Origin: Norana najaformis
Lineage: Eukaryota > Annelida > Clitellata > Crassiclitellata > Hormogastridae
Direction: 5' to 3'
DNA: 64,000 nucleotides
Assembly (NCBI GenBank): GCA_964023275.1
Contig: OZ029921.1
Span: 4,120,955 to 4,184,954, forward strand
Each line of letters opens with the position of its first letter. Position 1 is the stretch's first letter. Below the pieces are notes generated by a model. That model was not told the DNA's origin. It did not search any database and saw nothing but the letters and a program-made list of their open reading frames with translations. Below are positions 44,935-56,537 of this stretch, piece after piece. A program made the translations under genes and the position numbers.

Positions 44935-45020
44935 AATTACAGATTAGTTATCTTAATTATTTAACATAGCATAACATAGCATAACATAGCATAACATAGC
45001 ATAACATAGCATAACATAAC
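44935..45020. repeat. 10-bp array ACATAGCATA
   Basis: About seven exact units of ACATAGCATA after an ATTA run. Confidence 0.95.
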
Positions 45021-45554
45021 TAGGGTTTTATATGGCACAGAAGACATGCAATCTTGATCAAAACCACTGCGCATCAACCACGAACGTTTAATAGCCACTC
45101 CTTGACAATGAACTGTAGATAACTTCCCACCTGGATTCGATCCCCACACATAGAGGTGAAACTGCCAACTTTTGAACAGTCAGCACGCATCAGACCAATC
45201 CACGCATCCATTACTACTCCGAAGTAGTCCACGCCCAGGTGTAAGCAACACCGAATCTGCCGATGACAATGCATTTATCCCAATGCAGGTAAGCGAGACG
45301 CCGCGCAAGCTCGGAACTCGCGTAGCGGACCAGTGGTACAGCCTTCGATGATTTCAGGGCGCATTAAGATGGCTGGAAAATTTCTTCAGTCATGCATTCT
45401 GTCTATGCGTTCGTCATCTTCTTAGAAGAAGAAGAAAAGATCATCTCGAGTAAGAGGACCAATGTTCTGAGTACGTAATACGAAGGTAAAAGGAAAGACT
45501 TTGTGTTTCATAAGTCCAGAGATTTAAATGGAGTCAGTTACGTTCAGCTGGAGG

Positions 45555-45624
45555 ATGTCCGCATTCAAAATGGCGTCGGCTGCCTTTATCGTTCTGGTCG
45601 CCATGACACCCGGAGCTACTTCAG
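45555..45624 (+). CDS. LDLRAD-like exon 1 (signal peptide)
   Basis: It starts at ATG with GAGG before it and ends at a donor TCAG then GTGAGT. It encodes MSAFKMASAAFIVLVAMTPG then ATS, a typical cleavable signal peptide, ending phase 1. A minus-strand copy of repeat family 3 starts about 30 bp after the donor. Confidence 0.8.
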
Positions 45625-48600
45625 GTGAGTTGGAACCCACTGTGCAGGTATCCGACGTGTGATTGACATTATCACCCCTTCTTCCTCTTATCTCTCCCTC
45701 CTCTCCAACCCCAAGCACCATCCCCCCGTAGCTGCCACGCTGTCTCTCCGTCTGACTTTTGGATCTTGACCTGGAACCGAACCCTTTTGCCTATCGATTT
45801 TATTTGACTGAGCGCCTGTGAATAAGATGGTCCCCGCGACGTGGCTTTCGTTGGGCGCTGTAGAAATCTCGGAATTGCGATTACGATTATCAGTGTATTG
45901 TAGGGTAAAATCTCCAGTATTGCTGTATTGTGCTGTGTCTTGTCTTATTGTATTGTGTCCTGAGCCATGGTTGGCCTATTGCAGAGGCCTTCCAACCCAG
46001 TCACCGATTTCGCACCTGACCGAGCCAACCCCCCGCCGCAAAGCACAGCCACTGGACTCCACCAGATGCGACACCTGTCGATAACACCTTGCCATAAATA
46101 TAGCGCTACATTATCGACTTCTACGATCTGTGCATATAATTATATAAATATGTAATTAGAAACTTATATACGTGTTTAAGAACGAGGTATGTGAGAGGTT
46201 AACTGTGTTCATCTGTCCGCGTCCTTGTCATATTTAGCTATGTTAATGTTCACATAAACTCATGTTTATTTAGAGACCTTCATCAGCATTATATATTCAG
46301 CCACAAGAATTGCTGGAAAGCAGCCAGCATATACTTTACATCGGAATAGATACTCACTATAAACAAATGCATATCTTTGTATGTGTGTGTGCATATGCGT
46401 GTGTGTGTGAGTGTGTGTGTGTATGATTATACAAGCTACAGTATGAAGGAAGTGTACATCTGATTTGAAAGAAAGCATGTAACAGCAGTGTATATATATA
46501 CTATTATATGGTTACTATATATATAGTATTTATACTTATATATGGTTACTAAATATAAATGTATATAGTAACCGGATGAATACGCATGTGTTTAAACCGT
46601 GTTAATTGGAATTCATGGAGTCCGTTTAATGAGCATGTATGTCAGTGACCCTGTCGGAGTGTACCCCTCCCCTTGTCCGTTATCGATCTGCCAGTCCACT
46701 CTCTGAAATTGAGGTTGTTTTGGAGCCTCTGAGCAAAGACTAACTGCTGTTTCTTTGCACCGATGAAAATAATTTTGGTGTATGTGCGTTGGCTGAATTG
46801 TCCTTTAATCCGAAGATCCACACCTCAAATGAAACGAATGATAACTTACTGAATTAATGTAACTTAACTTAATTAATGTAACTCAGTTACACTAACTTTA
46901 CTTACTCTATCTTTCCTTTCCTTACCTTACCATACCCCTGAATTTAACAATCTGGATGATATCTGGGGTGGCGCCCATTCACACGGGGAGCGAGGGTGAC
47001 GGATCTCACCTGATCAGTTCACGAAAAATGAGCAGGGTCGAGGCCATACGGTCGCTATAGAAAAAGGTTTACATTTATATTTGTGTAAATGATTAACTTA
47101 CCCTACCTTACTTAAACTTACCTTACCTTGCCATATTTTAGTATTCCGTCCTAATTCTCAAATAACTTACCCTACCTTACTTAAACTTACCTTACCTTGC
47201 CATATTTTAGTATTCCGTCTTAATTCTCAAATACTACCAGCAACTAGTACTATATCAATGATATAAAACGGCACAATACATATGACTTTGAAAGATAGAA
47301 CAAAGTGGCCCTAACAACATAGAGGCCTCGTAGCTGTACGGTCTTAGTTACTTTAATGGTACTAGCGACACTGTTACTGTGTGCTAGCTACTAGCAACTG
47401 CACTGCTACAAACCATGCTACTGCTTGATGCTACTACATTATTTTGGAAAACATGACGCTGAGTCACGATTTTTTCTCGATCTCTCTGATTCTGCTACCT
47501 CCACGTTTTTTGTCGTGTCAGGTATCATGAATGAACAGACTAAAAAATTATATCTAGCACTAGGAGTGTTAGAGCAACAATAGTGTCTGATATCAGTAAA
47601 TATTGCATTCGTGAATGCTTTGACACTATGGTTAAAAAGTCACGACCTCTATGATGCCTTTGATAAGGTTAACCTCAATTTTTTAACAAGTCACTGGTTA
47701 ATCCGGTCCATGCTCACTGAAGCCTTACCTTGTATTCAAGTGCGGTGCAGTGCACAGCTCTGTAATAATGAAGGATGACGCAGTGACATACAATTCGCTG
47801 CTAGAGCAAATAATGCTTCGGCTTTTGGGCACTGAGGTAAGGCACCCTTTTCAACTGCGGTTTGTGATTACGCACGCTTAAAGCTTAAAGTCGAGTAGAA
47901 AATACTACTATATTGGCCTGCAAAAGCGTTGCATGTAGTCTATGCTATCAAAACACTTGGAACAATTCTATACAGTAATTCTGACAACATACAAAAAATT
48001 CCGCAAATCATGTTTGTATCGTAGTAAAGCAAACCGTCTCAGAGCCTTGATTACTCCAATTCAGTATTTAACGTTTATTTATGTTACAGTATATTTATTG
48101 AACTTATTACACGAGCAAAGTTAGTAAACCTGAATCTGAAAACGCAAGACAGGCGTGCGCGAATACCTTAATGCGAGTCCCCTCAGCACCCTCGAAGCCG
48201 CAATCGTTGGATTGCAGACCCAGTTCGCTACAGAATAGACCATCGTTTTACACAGCCTGAAAAGGAATCGTGCATTATCGCTTGACAAACCAGGATTTGA
48301 ATCCAGGATACTGAGGTGAAAAGAGAATGAATTATATACCGGCCCAGATTAAGGGCTGTTGAGGCCCTTGGGCACAACGAAATGTGAAGCCCTGTATATA
48401 TCTGCCATTCCCTCTCCGCTGCGAAGCCGCAATTCCAGGGGGCCAAAGGCAGAAAGGGTTTGAGGCGTGTCGAGTCCGCACGCGGGGTTGAGGCAAAGCC
48501 TCATCCACCAACGCTTTTCCCTGGACTTGCACGCTAATTTGAACTCTCTGGAGGTCAACTTGATTACGATTTGTGTCCTGGTAAGACCACTGACTATTCA

Positions 48601-51313
48601 CATAACTCAAGGTAAATCTAAATGTACGAGTCCAGTTTTGTACTCCGCAATTTATCCAAAAGAGGACTGCAAAATTTTATGCGCTTTCAGTTGTGGTCCC
48701 CTTTGATGCCGCGAAGTCCTTAGGCAGCTGAATAGTTCGCCTGTTGGGTAATCCAGGCCTGAAATTATAGCAGGGATTCTTCTCCAACGGTCACAGTTTT
48801 TGGCTACGGTTTCACTTGAAAGAACAATGATGCCTCGTGCGTTTCTCTGACGTGTCATAATTTCCATGGTAGACTTTAGATTATATTTAGGTTAAAGAAG
48901 TGATTATTATATTATATTATATTAATTATATTATATTGGATTGTATTATATCATATTATATTATATTATATTGGATTAGATTAGATTAATTTAGTTCAGG
49001 TCAGATTAGCACTTGAATTGGTAGGAATCCATTTGAGACTGTTGTTCTTGTTGTTGTCTGTAGGTTCCTATTGTTCTGGGCTGAATTGCGACAATGGTCA
49101 GTGTGTCAGTCGTTCGACGTTCTGCAACGGCAACTGCGACTGTGGTGATTGTTCTGATGAGAAGAAACAGAACTGTCCCTTCCTCAGCAGCCCAGGTATA
49201 AACACGTTTAGACTACTTGCCAAAAACCACATCTTTCATTCATCCTTTAGTTGCTCCTTCTTTTTGCTATACTATGTTTACGACTGTTTCCCGCTCACCC
49301 ACAGCCGGATTTACCAGTGTGAAAAACATGCAGTTGCATGGGGCCCCGCTGACAGAGGGCCCCCGACTGGAGTCAGAATTTTCTGCAGTTACAGACACTA
49401 ACAAAAATCTTCACCCAGTTACTAGGCGTTCTGGCTTTTTTAAAAAGCATCCGCCGTTGGGTATAGTCTATCTCAAATGCATGATGTCTGTATAGCAAAC
49501 AACAGAAACAAATTTAGAGAGCCTCCAAAATGCACAACATTAAAGTTATCTGTTACATAAACTTGACTACTGAGGAGCACAGTATTGACCAGTGACCCTT
49601 CGTACTAAAATTCGATCCTAGCATGTCTACGGTAGCTGATGCGCCCTATTGCAAGGGCCCCCACGTATGCTTTGGAAGGGAACCCTCTCCCCGACTGCTT
49701 AATCCGGCCCTTCATTCATCATCCCACCTTCCTTCCCTTCTTTTATTCGTCTTTTTTCCTTCTTGCCTTTCCTCTAGTAGTTTTTCCTTTCTAATTTGTT
49801 TCATTTTATTTTTTTCTGTGTTTTTATTGTTGTTTTACTGTCTTTTTCTGAGCAGTTCATTACGAGTTGCAGTAGCGAACCTCTTTATGCAGACAATAAC
49901 ACTGACTTATGTATTTATGCACGAGAGTATGGGGGGGGGTGTTTGTCATGGTGACATATTCTATGTCATTGTATGCGGCACTGTGTATGTCACTGTGTAC
50001 AAAACGCTGAATGATAGTATCCATATTGCTTCTGTATGTGGGTCAACGTGCGTGGTATTTGCGGGTCATTTGCAAGAAACTGCATGTGATTGGACATAAC
50101 ATATATTTGCATTGTTAATATGCAAACAGTGCCCCATAAGGACCTCTCATAGATACACAGTACGCCATTATTTACAGATGCCAGTAATGGCAATTCCAGT
50201 CTGAGCTCCGGTGCCATTATTGGAATCGTTGTCGCTGCCATCTGCGTACTCCTCCTTCTGATCGCCATGCTCATCGTCTTCCTCATCTGCCGCATCCGAA
50301 GGGAGGCCTTGAAGAACTCTCGAACACGCCGCGCAGGCGTCGACCCGTCCCTGGCTGCTCCCGGCTGCGGCCTTCCAGTGGATATCCCCATCGAGGCCCT
50401 GGCCAGAGAACCGCCGCCTCAGTACACCCCGAGATCCGAGATTCCAACCAGCTCTTCCCTCTCGACTAGCCAGTTCACGATCAGCGTTCTCCCTCCGCCG
50501 TACTACGCCTCTGGGGCTGCATCCACTGTGGAGATGAGCTACTCCTTTGACGCTCCACCAAAGTACCAATCCGCGACGGAGCTCAATGCTTCGCCAGATG
50601 GACTTCGCCCGAAGGAGGAACGCGATAAAGAGTCGATGGAGCCGAGACGCAACAGCGTCGATAGTTTTGTCGGCGTTCCAAGCATGTCCAACATCCTCCT
50701 GACCAGTAGTCGCTCGTCCGTGCTCGGGTTCGATTCCTGCCCAGGAGGCGATCGTCGGCCAGGGCTCAGTCCGTCGCAGAGCGACAGCGCCAGAGGAGAG
50801 ACTCTCGCGTCGTCGAGCTCACGGCGAAGCGTCGACAGCGCAGCGAGTTCTTCGAGGGGTCTGGACATCGGAAGTCGTAGTCGATCTCTCTCGAACATTC
50901 TTTCAGATTCGATCGAGATTCCAGAGTATGGGCTGCAGAAGTATGTTCACGACTCACAGGGAACTCTCTACAACGCCTACCTTCCATCTAGATCAGTTCC
51001 AGCTCTTGCCTGCGCGGATATGGCAAGCGACCGGGGACAGGTTATGACCACAAGGTCTCCGCATGTAAGCGACGCTAACCGGAAACAGAAACAGCGCAGA
51101 TACCGGAAAAGGGAGAGCTCGGAGAAAGCGGAAGTGCAAGCGGATGCGAAAGGCGAACAGAACCCCACTTCTGCTACCACTGCACAGCAATCCGATCTTA
51201 GTCATATGGGTCAGTTAATGAAAAGCACGAAACACGTTTCGCGCAGCCTTCCTCAACTGGCGACGCTACCGGAAGAGGCGAGATGGGAGGAGATCGGATC
51301 GTGCGAAGTGTAG
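45555..51313 (+). CDS. LDLRAD3/LDLRAD4-like receptor: one LDL-A module, one TM, three PPxY
   Basis: Three exons join in phase 1 (45555-45624, 49064-49195, 50178-51313), giving 445 aa. Seen: a signal peptide (1-23); one LDL-receptor class A module (27-61) with CNG and SDE but eight cysteines instead of six; a short Ser/Asn linker; a transmembrane segment (about 80-105); a basic stop-transfer RIRR; and a long Ser-rich cytoplasmic tail with PPQY (147-150), PPYY (174-177) and PPKY (194-197). PPxY motifs bind WW domains, as in NEDD4-family ubiquitin ligases, and the LDL-A + TM + PPxY layout matches LDLRAD3 and LDLRAD4/PMEPA1 relatives. I see no PPNR Smad-interaction motif, so a TGF-beta role is not shown. 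The remaining tail has RRxS-like motifs and a basic stretch near 350. Function is inferred from architecture. Confidence 0.88.
45655..45893 (-). mobile_element. Dispersed repeat family 3, minus copy after LDLRAD-like exon 1
   Basis: On the minus strand: TTTCTACAGCGCCCAACGAA to CAAGATCCAAAAGTCAGACG, GAGAGACAGCGTGGCAGC and GGGGTTGGAGAGGAGGGAG. With 44222-44405 it forms an inverted pair around exon 1. Confidence 0.85.
46965..47087 (+). mobile_element. SINE family 2, 5'-truncated plus copy
   Basis: CGCCCATTCACACGGGGAGC, GACGGATCTCACCTGATCAG, GAGCAGGGTCGAGGCCATAC and GGTCGCTATAG. Confidence 0.8.
47095..47232 (+). repeat. 69-bp tandem duplication
   Basis: Two adjacent copies (47095-47163, 47164-47232) start AACTTACCCTACCTTACTTA and end TAATTCTCAAAT. 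I see a single difference (GTCCTAA versus GTCTTAA), so the duplication is recent. Confidence 0.95.
49064..49195 (+). CDS. LDLRAD-like exon 2 (LDL-A module)
   Basis: The acceptor is TTGTTGTCTGTAG and the donor is CCAG then GTATAA. This is a single module in one phase 1-1 exon, the classic LDL-A exon format. It reads SYCSGLNCDNGQCVSRST then FCNGNCDCGDCSDE. Confidence 0.92.
50178..51313 (+). CDS. LDLRAD-like exon 3 (TM and cytoplasmic tail)
   Basis: The acceptor is CATTATTTACAG and the stop TAG is at 51311-51313. It is a 1136-bp open exon with codon-like composition, unlike the AT-rich surroundings. It begins DASNGNSSLSSG, then the membrane segment, then the PPxY-bearing tail. Confidence 0.93.
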
Positions 51314-51563
51314 AGCATCTCTTGATGCCATGCTTATGACTGCACAGATGACACTGAAGTTACTAGCTAAGAGACAGCAAACGCGCCAACAATTAGCAAT
51401 CAAGGGTCATTCAAAGACTTTGTTACTTAGAGCTGGTCTTTAGAATTTTCATAAACGCAATCTTTATCTATGAACTGTACCTGAGTAGAATACTCGAAGA
51501 ACATCTTTTTCTGAGACGGTAAGGCAACTTTCTGGACAGAATACTCAAGCAAAGCTTTCATGA

Positions 51564-51569
51564 AATAAA
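51564..51569 (+). promoter_or_regulatory. Candidate poly(A) signal of the LDLRAD-like gene
   Basis: AATAAA lies about 250 bp after the stop. Another is at 51920-51925. This 3' region is largely free of repeats, as expected for a 3' UTR. Confidence 0.35.
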
Positions 51570-53217
51570 AGATCTGAGATATATAATGGTGGAGAAGAAA
51601 AGCATGATCCTTTCAAAGTGAAAGATATTGGAAAAGATATTGGAGCTCTTGGAAATTCAAGTGAAGAACTCATGATCGACCGAAAACCACGTTTTATGGG
51701 GTCGTGAAACAGAACCTTTCATCGTTGAATCTCGGGCTCCACACAGGTTGGAGGAAAGCCAAGGACAGACTGCTTCATCTCACATTGTGGATAAGGCTAC
51801 GCTCGGATGAGTGCATCACTAAAAGTTAATACGATGCGGATTTTCGATTTTGTACCAAAGTCATTGAAGCTCCTGGTAACACTATAAGAATGTAAACCAG
51901 AGTTGTAAGAGGCCTCCTGAATAAAGGACACCGCAATAGCTGGATTAAACCTAAGGCAAGGACATCTTGCAAACGAAATCCCTTAGAGCTACAAAATTAG
52001 AATAGACATTTGATTATGTGGTGATGAATTGAGCTTCCTTACAGCGTCCCACACAAAATGATAATGTTGTTCTTGGAGACATCAGATATGAAGGACTATG
52101 AAATTCCTAGAGATCTGTCAGCTTGGTCAGAGAAGTTGTTACAGTGGCAATTTCTGTATTAACCTCTTTTACGTTAATTTAAGCAGACACAAATCAAAGC
52201 CCAGCATCATGACATAGATCACAAGTTAACTATTCAGACTTTCAGTGCTAGAGTTAAGCAAGAGTCAGAGATAGACAAGGATAGGCAGCCAGGCAGATGG
52301 TTAACCAGCCACAGAAACAACCAGGCAGACATAGGAAAGATGAGAAGACGCCATGACAAAGGTAGGCAACGATCAGAGAACTGGTGAGACAGGAAGACAG
52401 GCAAGTGACAGCGACAGATACTTAGGAGAGAAGTGACGACAGGAAAGCATACACACAAAGACACAGATGTAAAGACGAGTTACTAATTCTTTTCGCCCTC
52501 TAATGTGCATTCACTAGTGTGAGTTCATACTTAGGGGTTTTTATCAGGCTTTGAGCGGATGGACCGCACCTCTGCAGATTTGGGTTGGGCGACCTTACAG
52601 TGGTGTAATTATGATGTAACCTAAACAGTGACGTAACTGTGAGCCTTTCTGATCTGCAGTGATGTCACTCAGGCAGCACGCAAGCATTAAACATTTGCTT
52701 TTAGTTGGAAACATTGAATCAATATTTTTGTTACGTTGTGTATAGCTCGATAACGTTGCAGAAACGTTAGTAAGCATACGGTTAGGTTACAAACGTTTTC
52801 CTAACTTTAATGAAACATTTTTCGTTCAGACGATTTGCTTGCATGTACATCGACCGCGTTTTGTACCAGATGAACATAGCAACATGTAAATACAAACAAG
52901 TACATAGTAACAAGTAAATACAAACAACAAGTACATAGTAACAAGTAAATACAAACAAACAGCACAGACTATTTAACAACCAACTGAAACGTTTCAGGTA
53001 AACGTTAGAACAACGCATCTGTAGCCCATACTCTAACGTTACATTAATGTTTGTCTTGCTTGGGCTCTGCAGATTTTCTTGCTTAAACTTCAGCATGTAA
53101 GTTGCTTCTGCATTAAGATTTTGTGTTCCACATCTTGCGTTTGTTGAGTGTGCATTAACTTGTGCTGCCTAGGCCACAACTTTGCATTTATTCATCGTCA
53201 GTGTGCTACGACTTTTA

Positions 53218-53395
53218 CGGTAAACTTTACAGAATGGTTGCTTAGTTGAAATCACTTTGGATTTTTTAAGGTAAACTTTACTGAATGGTTTCGTTGGAAT
53301 CGCTTTTTAGATTTTTTACAGTAAACTTTACAGAATGGTTGTTTCATTGGAATCACTTTGGATTTTTTACGGTAAACTTTACAGTATGATTATTT
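53218..53395. repeat. About 51-bp array with GTAAACTTTAC core
   Basis: Three and a half copies. Each carries GTAAACTTTACAGAATGGTT and a TTTGGATTTTTTA segment. GTAAACTTTAC is a near-palindrome. Confidence 0.85.
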
Positions 53396-53512
53396 TCCGT
53401 TCAAGCAACAAATAAAATGACAAGAAACGAACAAGAAAACCTCTCACAACTTCTGGTTTTTTAGTGGACCCCTTAAAAATCTTCAATATTTCCACGAAGA
53501 ATTAACACGAGG

Positions 53513-53598
53513 TAATCGAAATCGTAAACTCGAGATTTCTACAGCGCCCAACGAGAGCTAAGTCACGGGAACCAGTTCATTCACAGGCGCTGGTAAGC
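53513..53598 (+). mobile_element. Dispersed repeat family 3, truncated plus copy
   Basis: CTCGAGATTTCTACAGCGCC, then CACGGGAACCAGTTCATTC and ACAGGCGCTGG, where similarity stops. Confidence 0.8.
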
Positions 53599-53952
53599 TG
53601 CTTGTATCCAAACAGTCCTAGGCAGACTGGGACAGTTGGGTAAAGCACATCAGCACAGAAAAAGTATCCAAATTTGAAACATGTAGTACAAGTAACTTCA
53701 TAAAAAAATTTCCTTAAATACTGACAACATTAGCAAACTTGGATCAATGTCATTGCAGTTATTATTAAGCATTGGCTGTTGTTTGGTGACAAGAACATAC
53801 TGTTGCCTAAGCAACAACGCTCTGTTCCTCTGCATCAAATGCTCTCTTCACCACGAATATCTTGTGGTTTGATATCGTCAGAACATAAGCACAGTCTTGC
53901 CACACAACTAAAACGAAAGAGAAATTAATATTACAATTGAACATACAGGAAA

Positions 53953-54300
53953 GGTATTGGTATGGTAAAAGAACAACAAATAGGCATTGGCATGGTAAAA
54001 GAACAACAAATAGGCGTTGGTATGGTAAAAAGAACAACAAATAGGCATTGATATGGTAAAAGAACAACAAATAGGCATTTGTATGGTAAAAGAACAACAA
54101 ATAGGCATTGGTATGGTAAAAGAACAACAAATAGGCATTTGTATGGTAAAAGAACAACAGATAGGCATTTGTATGGTAAAAGAACAACAAACAGGCATTG
54201 ATATGGTAAAAAGAACAACAAATAGGCATTGGTATGGTAAAAAGAACAACAAATAGGTATTGGTACGGTAAAAGAACAACAAATAGGCATTGGTATGGTA
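53953..54300 (+). repeat. 30-bp array, about 12 copies
   Basis: Units combine TATGGTAAAAGAACAACAAA with TAGGCATTGG. Variation is mostly G/T near the end and an extra A in AAAAAG. Frames on both strands repeat because the unit length is a multiple of three. Confidence 0.95.
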
Positions 54301-54546
54301 ACTGTTACTATGCAAAATGATGGGCACTTAAAACGAAAACGGACAAGGCAAAATCAAAAACCTGAAATACGCCGGAAGTTTGAATTCTTCATGTCGGTGT
54401 CAGATGCGAGTATTCGAACGGCTGTCTGGATCATGTTGGTGAACTTCTTTGCCAGCTTCTCGTTGTTGCTTAGTTCACCGCTCGACTACAAGTCAACAAA
54501 CAACCAGCAGTCAGCAGCTGGCAGGGTCGTTGCATTGGTATCACGG

Positions 54547-54870
54547 TTGACTGAGGTGACGGGGTGGCCACGAAGGTCACTGAAGTTACCCACTGATTGG
54601 CACTGAATTAGGTGGCAGGGTGGCCCATGGAGATGACTGAAGTTCCTGACTGAATGACAATGACTGAGGTGGCAGAGTGGCCCATGAAGGTGATTGAAGT
54701 TGCTGATTGACTGGTGTTGACTGAGGTGGCAGGACCAGCCCATGGAGGTGACTGGAGTCACTGGCTGATTGAAGAGAATGAGGCGGCTGGGTAGTTGACT
54801 GAGATGACTGATAATGGTGGCTGACTGACTGAACTGAGGTTGGTGTTTTGACTGGGGTGGCCGACTTGGG
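54547..54870. repeat. About 60-bp degenerate array
   Basis: Five copies with TGACTGAGGTGGCAGGGTGG, CCCATGGAGGTGACTG and AAGTT.CTGACTGA.TG blocks. A 202-codon minus-strand frame spans it but has no other support. Confidence 0.85.
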
Positions 54871-55610
54871 TGACATGGCGCATTAGCTTTCTCCTCATTG
54901 TTGGAGTTTGTTTCTCCTATATGCTGTAAATTTTTCCCCAGGAAAGTAACCTGTAATGTAAGGCTGTCTGACATGTTGTAATGTAATGTTATGTACAAAA
55001 GATTTACAAGATTCTCTTGAAGACATGTATTCACAGAACTCAAAAGCACCGAAATATTCTGAGCAACTATCGAAGGAGTTTTGCAAACAGCCACCTGGAA
55101 TACTCTCCCTGTTTACATTATGCAAAATAATATTTCATGAGATATATTCGTTAGGCGGCTTATTTAGACCCATGTGTATCCGTCTCACTTTTGTTGTCTG
55201 ACCGCTGTGACCCACCATGTCTACGATTCCTCGCTCAGCTGATGGACATATGGTGCGTTAACAGATTCACTGTTTACTTACTTATGTATCAAACATTTGT
55301 TTTCCTCAGTACATCAGTGACATCACAATAAGTGCATATTGAATGATTTAACTTCATTTTCAGTCATTATAATATCTTATGTTAGCTTACAGTTACATAC
55401 ATGAATTACAACGCCATCTTCAGTCAGTGTCATCTGGCCAAGAATGTCAGATCCTAGCGACATCGTGGAGGAATCTGAACACAGAAATCAACCAAATTCA
55501 AACCACCCTGCCTAAATATTTCAAAAATAAAGTTTCACCAGAATTATCACCACCCTACCTCACCGCAGCTGAATTCCAAACAGAACAGCACTATGCATAA
55601 GGTTCGTGTA

Positions 55611-55745
55611 AAATGTAAATGTACACAATTTTCTATAGCGATCGTATGGCCTCGACTCTGCTCGGTTTTCAATGAATTTATCGGGTGAGATCCTTCACCA
55701 CAGGTGCCCGTTGGAATGAGTGACACGTCACTTAAGGCCCTTCAG
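55611..55745 (-). mobile_element. SINE family 2, minus part of an inverted pair
   Basis: AAATGTAAATGTACACAATT, ATCGGGTGAGATCCTTCACC and a head-less end near AAGGCCCTTCAG. It joins a plus-strand copy directly. Confidence 0.8.
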
Positions 55746-55830
55746 TCGTGCGGCGACCATTCAAACGGGCAGCGGTGGTGAAGGATCTCACCCGATAAAT
55801 TCACTGAAAATGAGCAGGGTCGAGGGGACT
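55746..55830 (+). mobile_element. SINE family 2, plus part of an inverted pair
   Basis: ATTCAAACGGGCAGCGGTGG, GATCTCACCCGATAAATTC and GAGCAGGGTCGAGG. It is complementary to the preceding copy and would fold back. Confidence 0.8.
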
Positions 55831-56309
55831 ATCACGCAACTCCTCGTTCAGCTGAAAACTGCGACAAGATAGACATTAACAAACAGCCACGAACTTCTTT
55901 CAAAACTACATGTACGTGAGCGTGTATAAAGTTCTCAACAGCCAATAATTTTATTATTAATAAAAGTTCCCATGCCTTTGTTAAAATCTAAATCTTTAAA
56001 ACAATTTCAGTCACACGACGACTGGAAGTAAATAATACACAAACGCAGTCGCCGTTCTCTTTATGTAGCGCTCTAATTCAAATGCGCATTACAGAACTGG
56101 AAGTTTCAACTGAAAAACTCTACTACTACTGCAAAATGAAATTTCAAATATAAATTAGTAATATTTTCAATATATTGATTTTCAACACCTGAAAACAATA
56201 TAGCTGTGAGGTTGTAATTAGCGACTATATATTCAAATTTTCACACGTCGACATTGAGCGGCAGCCATGGTTATGAAATGTCAGGCACTTAATTTTTTAG
56301 GCTTGGCAT

Positions 56310-56537
56310 TGTTATGAGGTCAGGTAGCCTATCCAATATCACCACAGCAGCAATTCGACTACAAAGATTTAAATCTCGGACTAGTAGGGTCTACGTTCCG
56401 TGCACGGAGATCTTAAAAAGCTTGGCGTCCATTCAAACGGACAGCGGTGGTAAAGGATCTCACCCGATAAATTCATTGAAAATGCGCAGGGTCGAGGTCA
56501 TACGGTCGCTGTATAAAACCTATACGTTTACATTTAC
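56310..56537 (+). mobile_element. SINE family 2, plus copy
   Basis: A degenerate head, then ATTCAAACGGACAGCGGTGG, GGTAAAGGATCTCACCC, GGTCGAGGTCATACGGTCGC and tail TGTATAAAACC..TTTACATT. Confidence 0.85.

Larger units (their letters stand above)
41754..45554. other. Intergenic region, tektin to LDLRAD-like gene
   Basis: It starts with the tektin 3' UTR (GTCT and CT microsatellites 41755-42085). Then CATA repeats (42355-42725), a 24-bp array (43048-43209), a hairpin (43400-43588), repeat family 3 with a GA run (44222-44465), GGTAA-like repeats (44490-44710) and ACATAGCATA repeats (44935-45020). No gene was recognised. Confidence 0.5.
45894..49063 (+). other. Intron 1 of the LDLRAD-like gene
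   Basis: No extra exon is supported. Contents: GT run (46380-46425), partial SINE family 2 (46965-47087), a 69-bp tandem duplication (47095-47232), possible degenerate SINE (48190-48320, minus, ending GGATTTGAATCC) and a TATAT array (48905-48990). A TATTGCAG acceptor at 45984 opens a phase-1 frame that stops after 11 codons. Confidence 0.5.

Noticed and set aside
45967-46155. Possible extra exon after TATTGCAG in the LDLRAD-like intron 1
   Set aside because: The frame required by exon 1 meets a stop after 11 codons, and the direct 1-1 phase join to the LDL-A exon is already perfect.
49217-49495. 92-codon frame in the LDLRAD-like intron 2
   Set aside because: Repeat-like DNA with GGGGCCCC motifs, out of phase with both neighbouring exons and without splice sites.
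54486-55094. 202-codon minus-strand frame
   Set aside because: It spans the 60-bp tandem array and owes its length to the repeat; no conserved motif.
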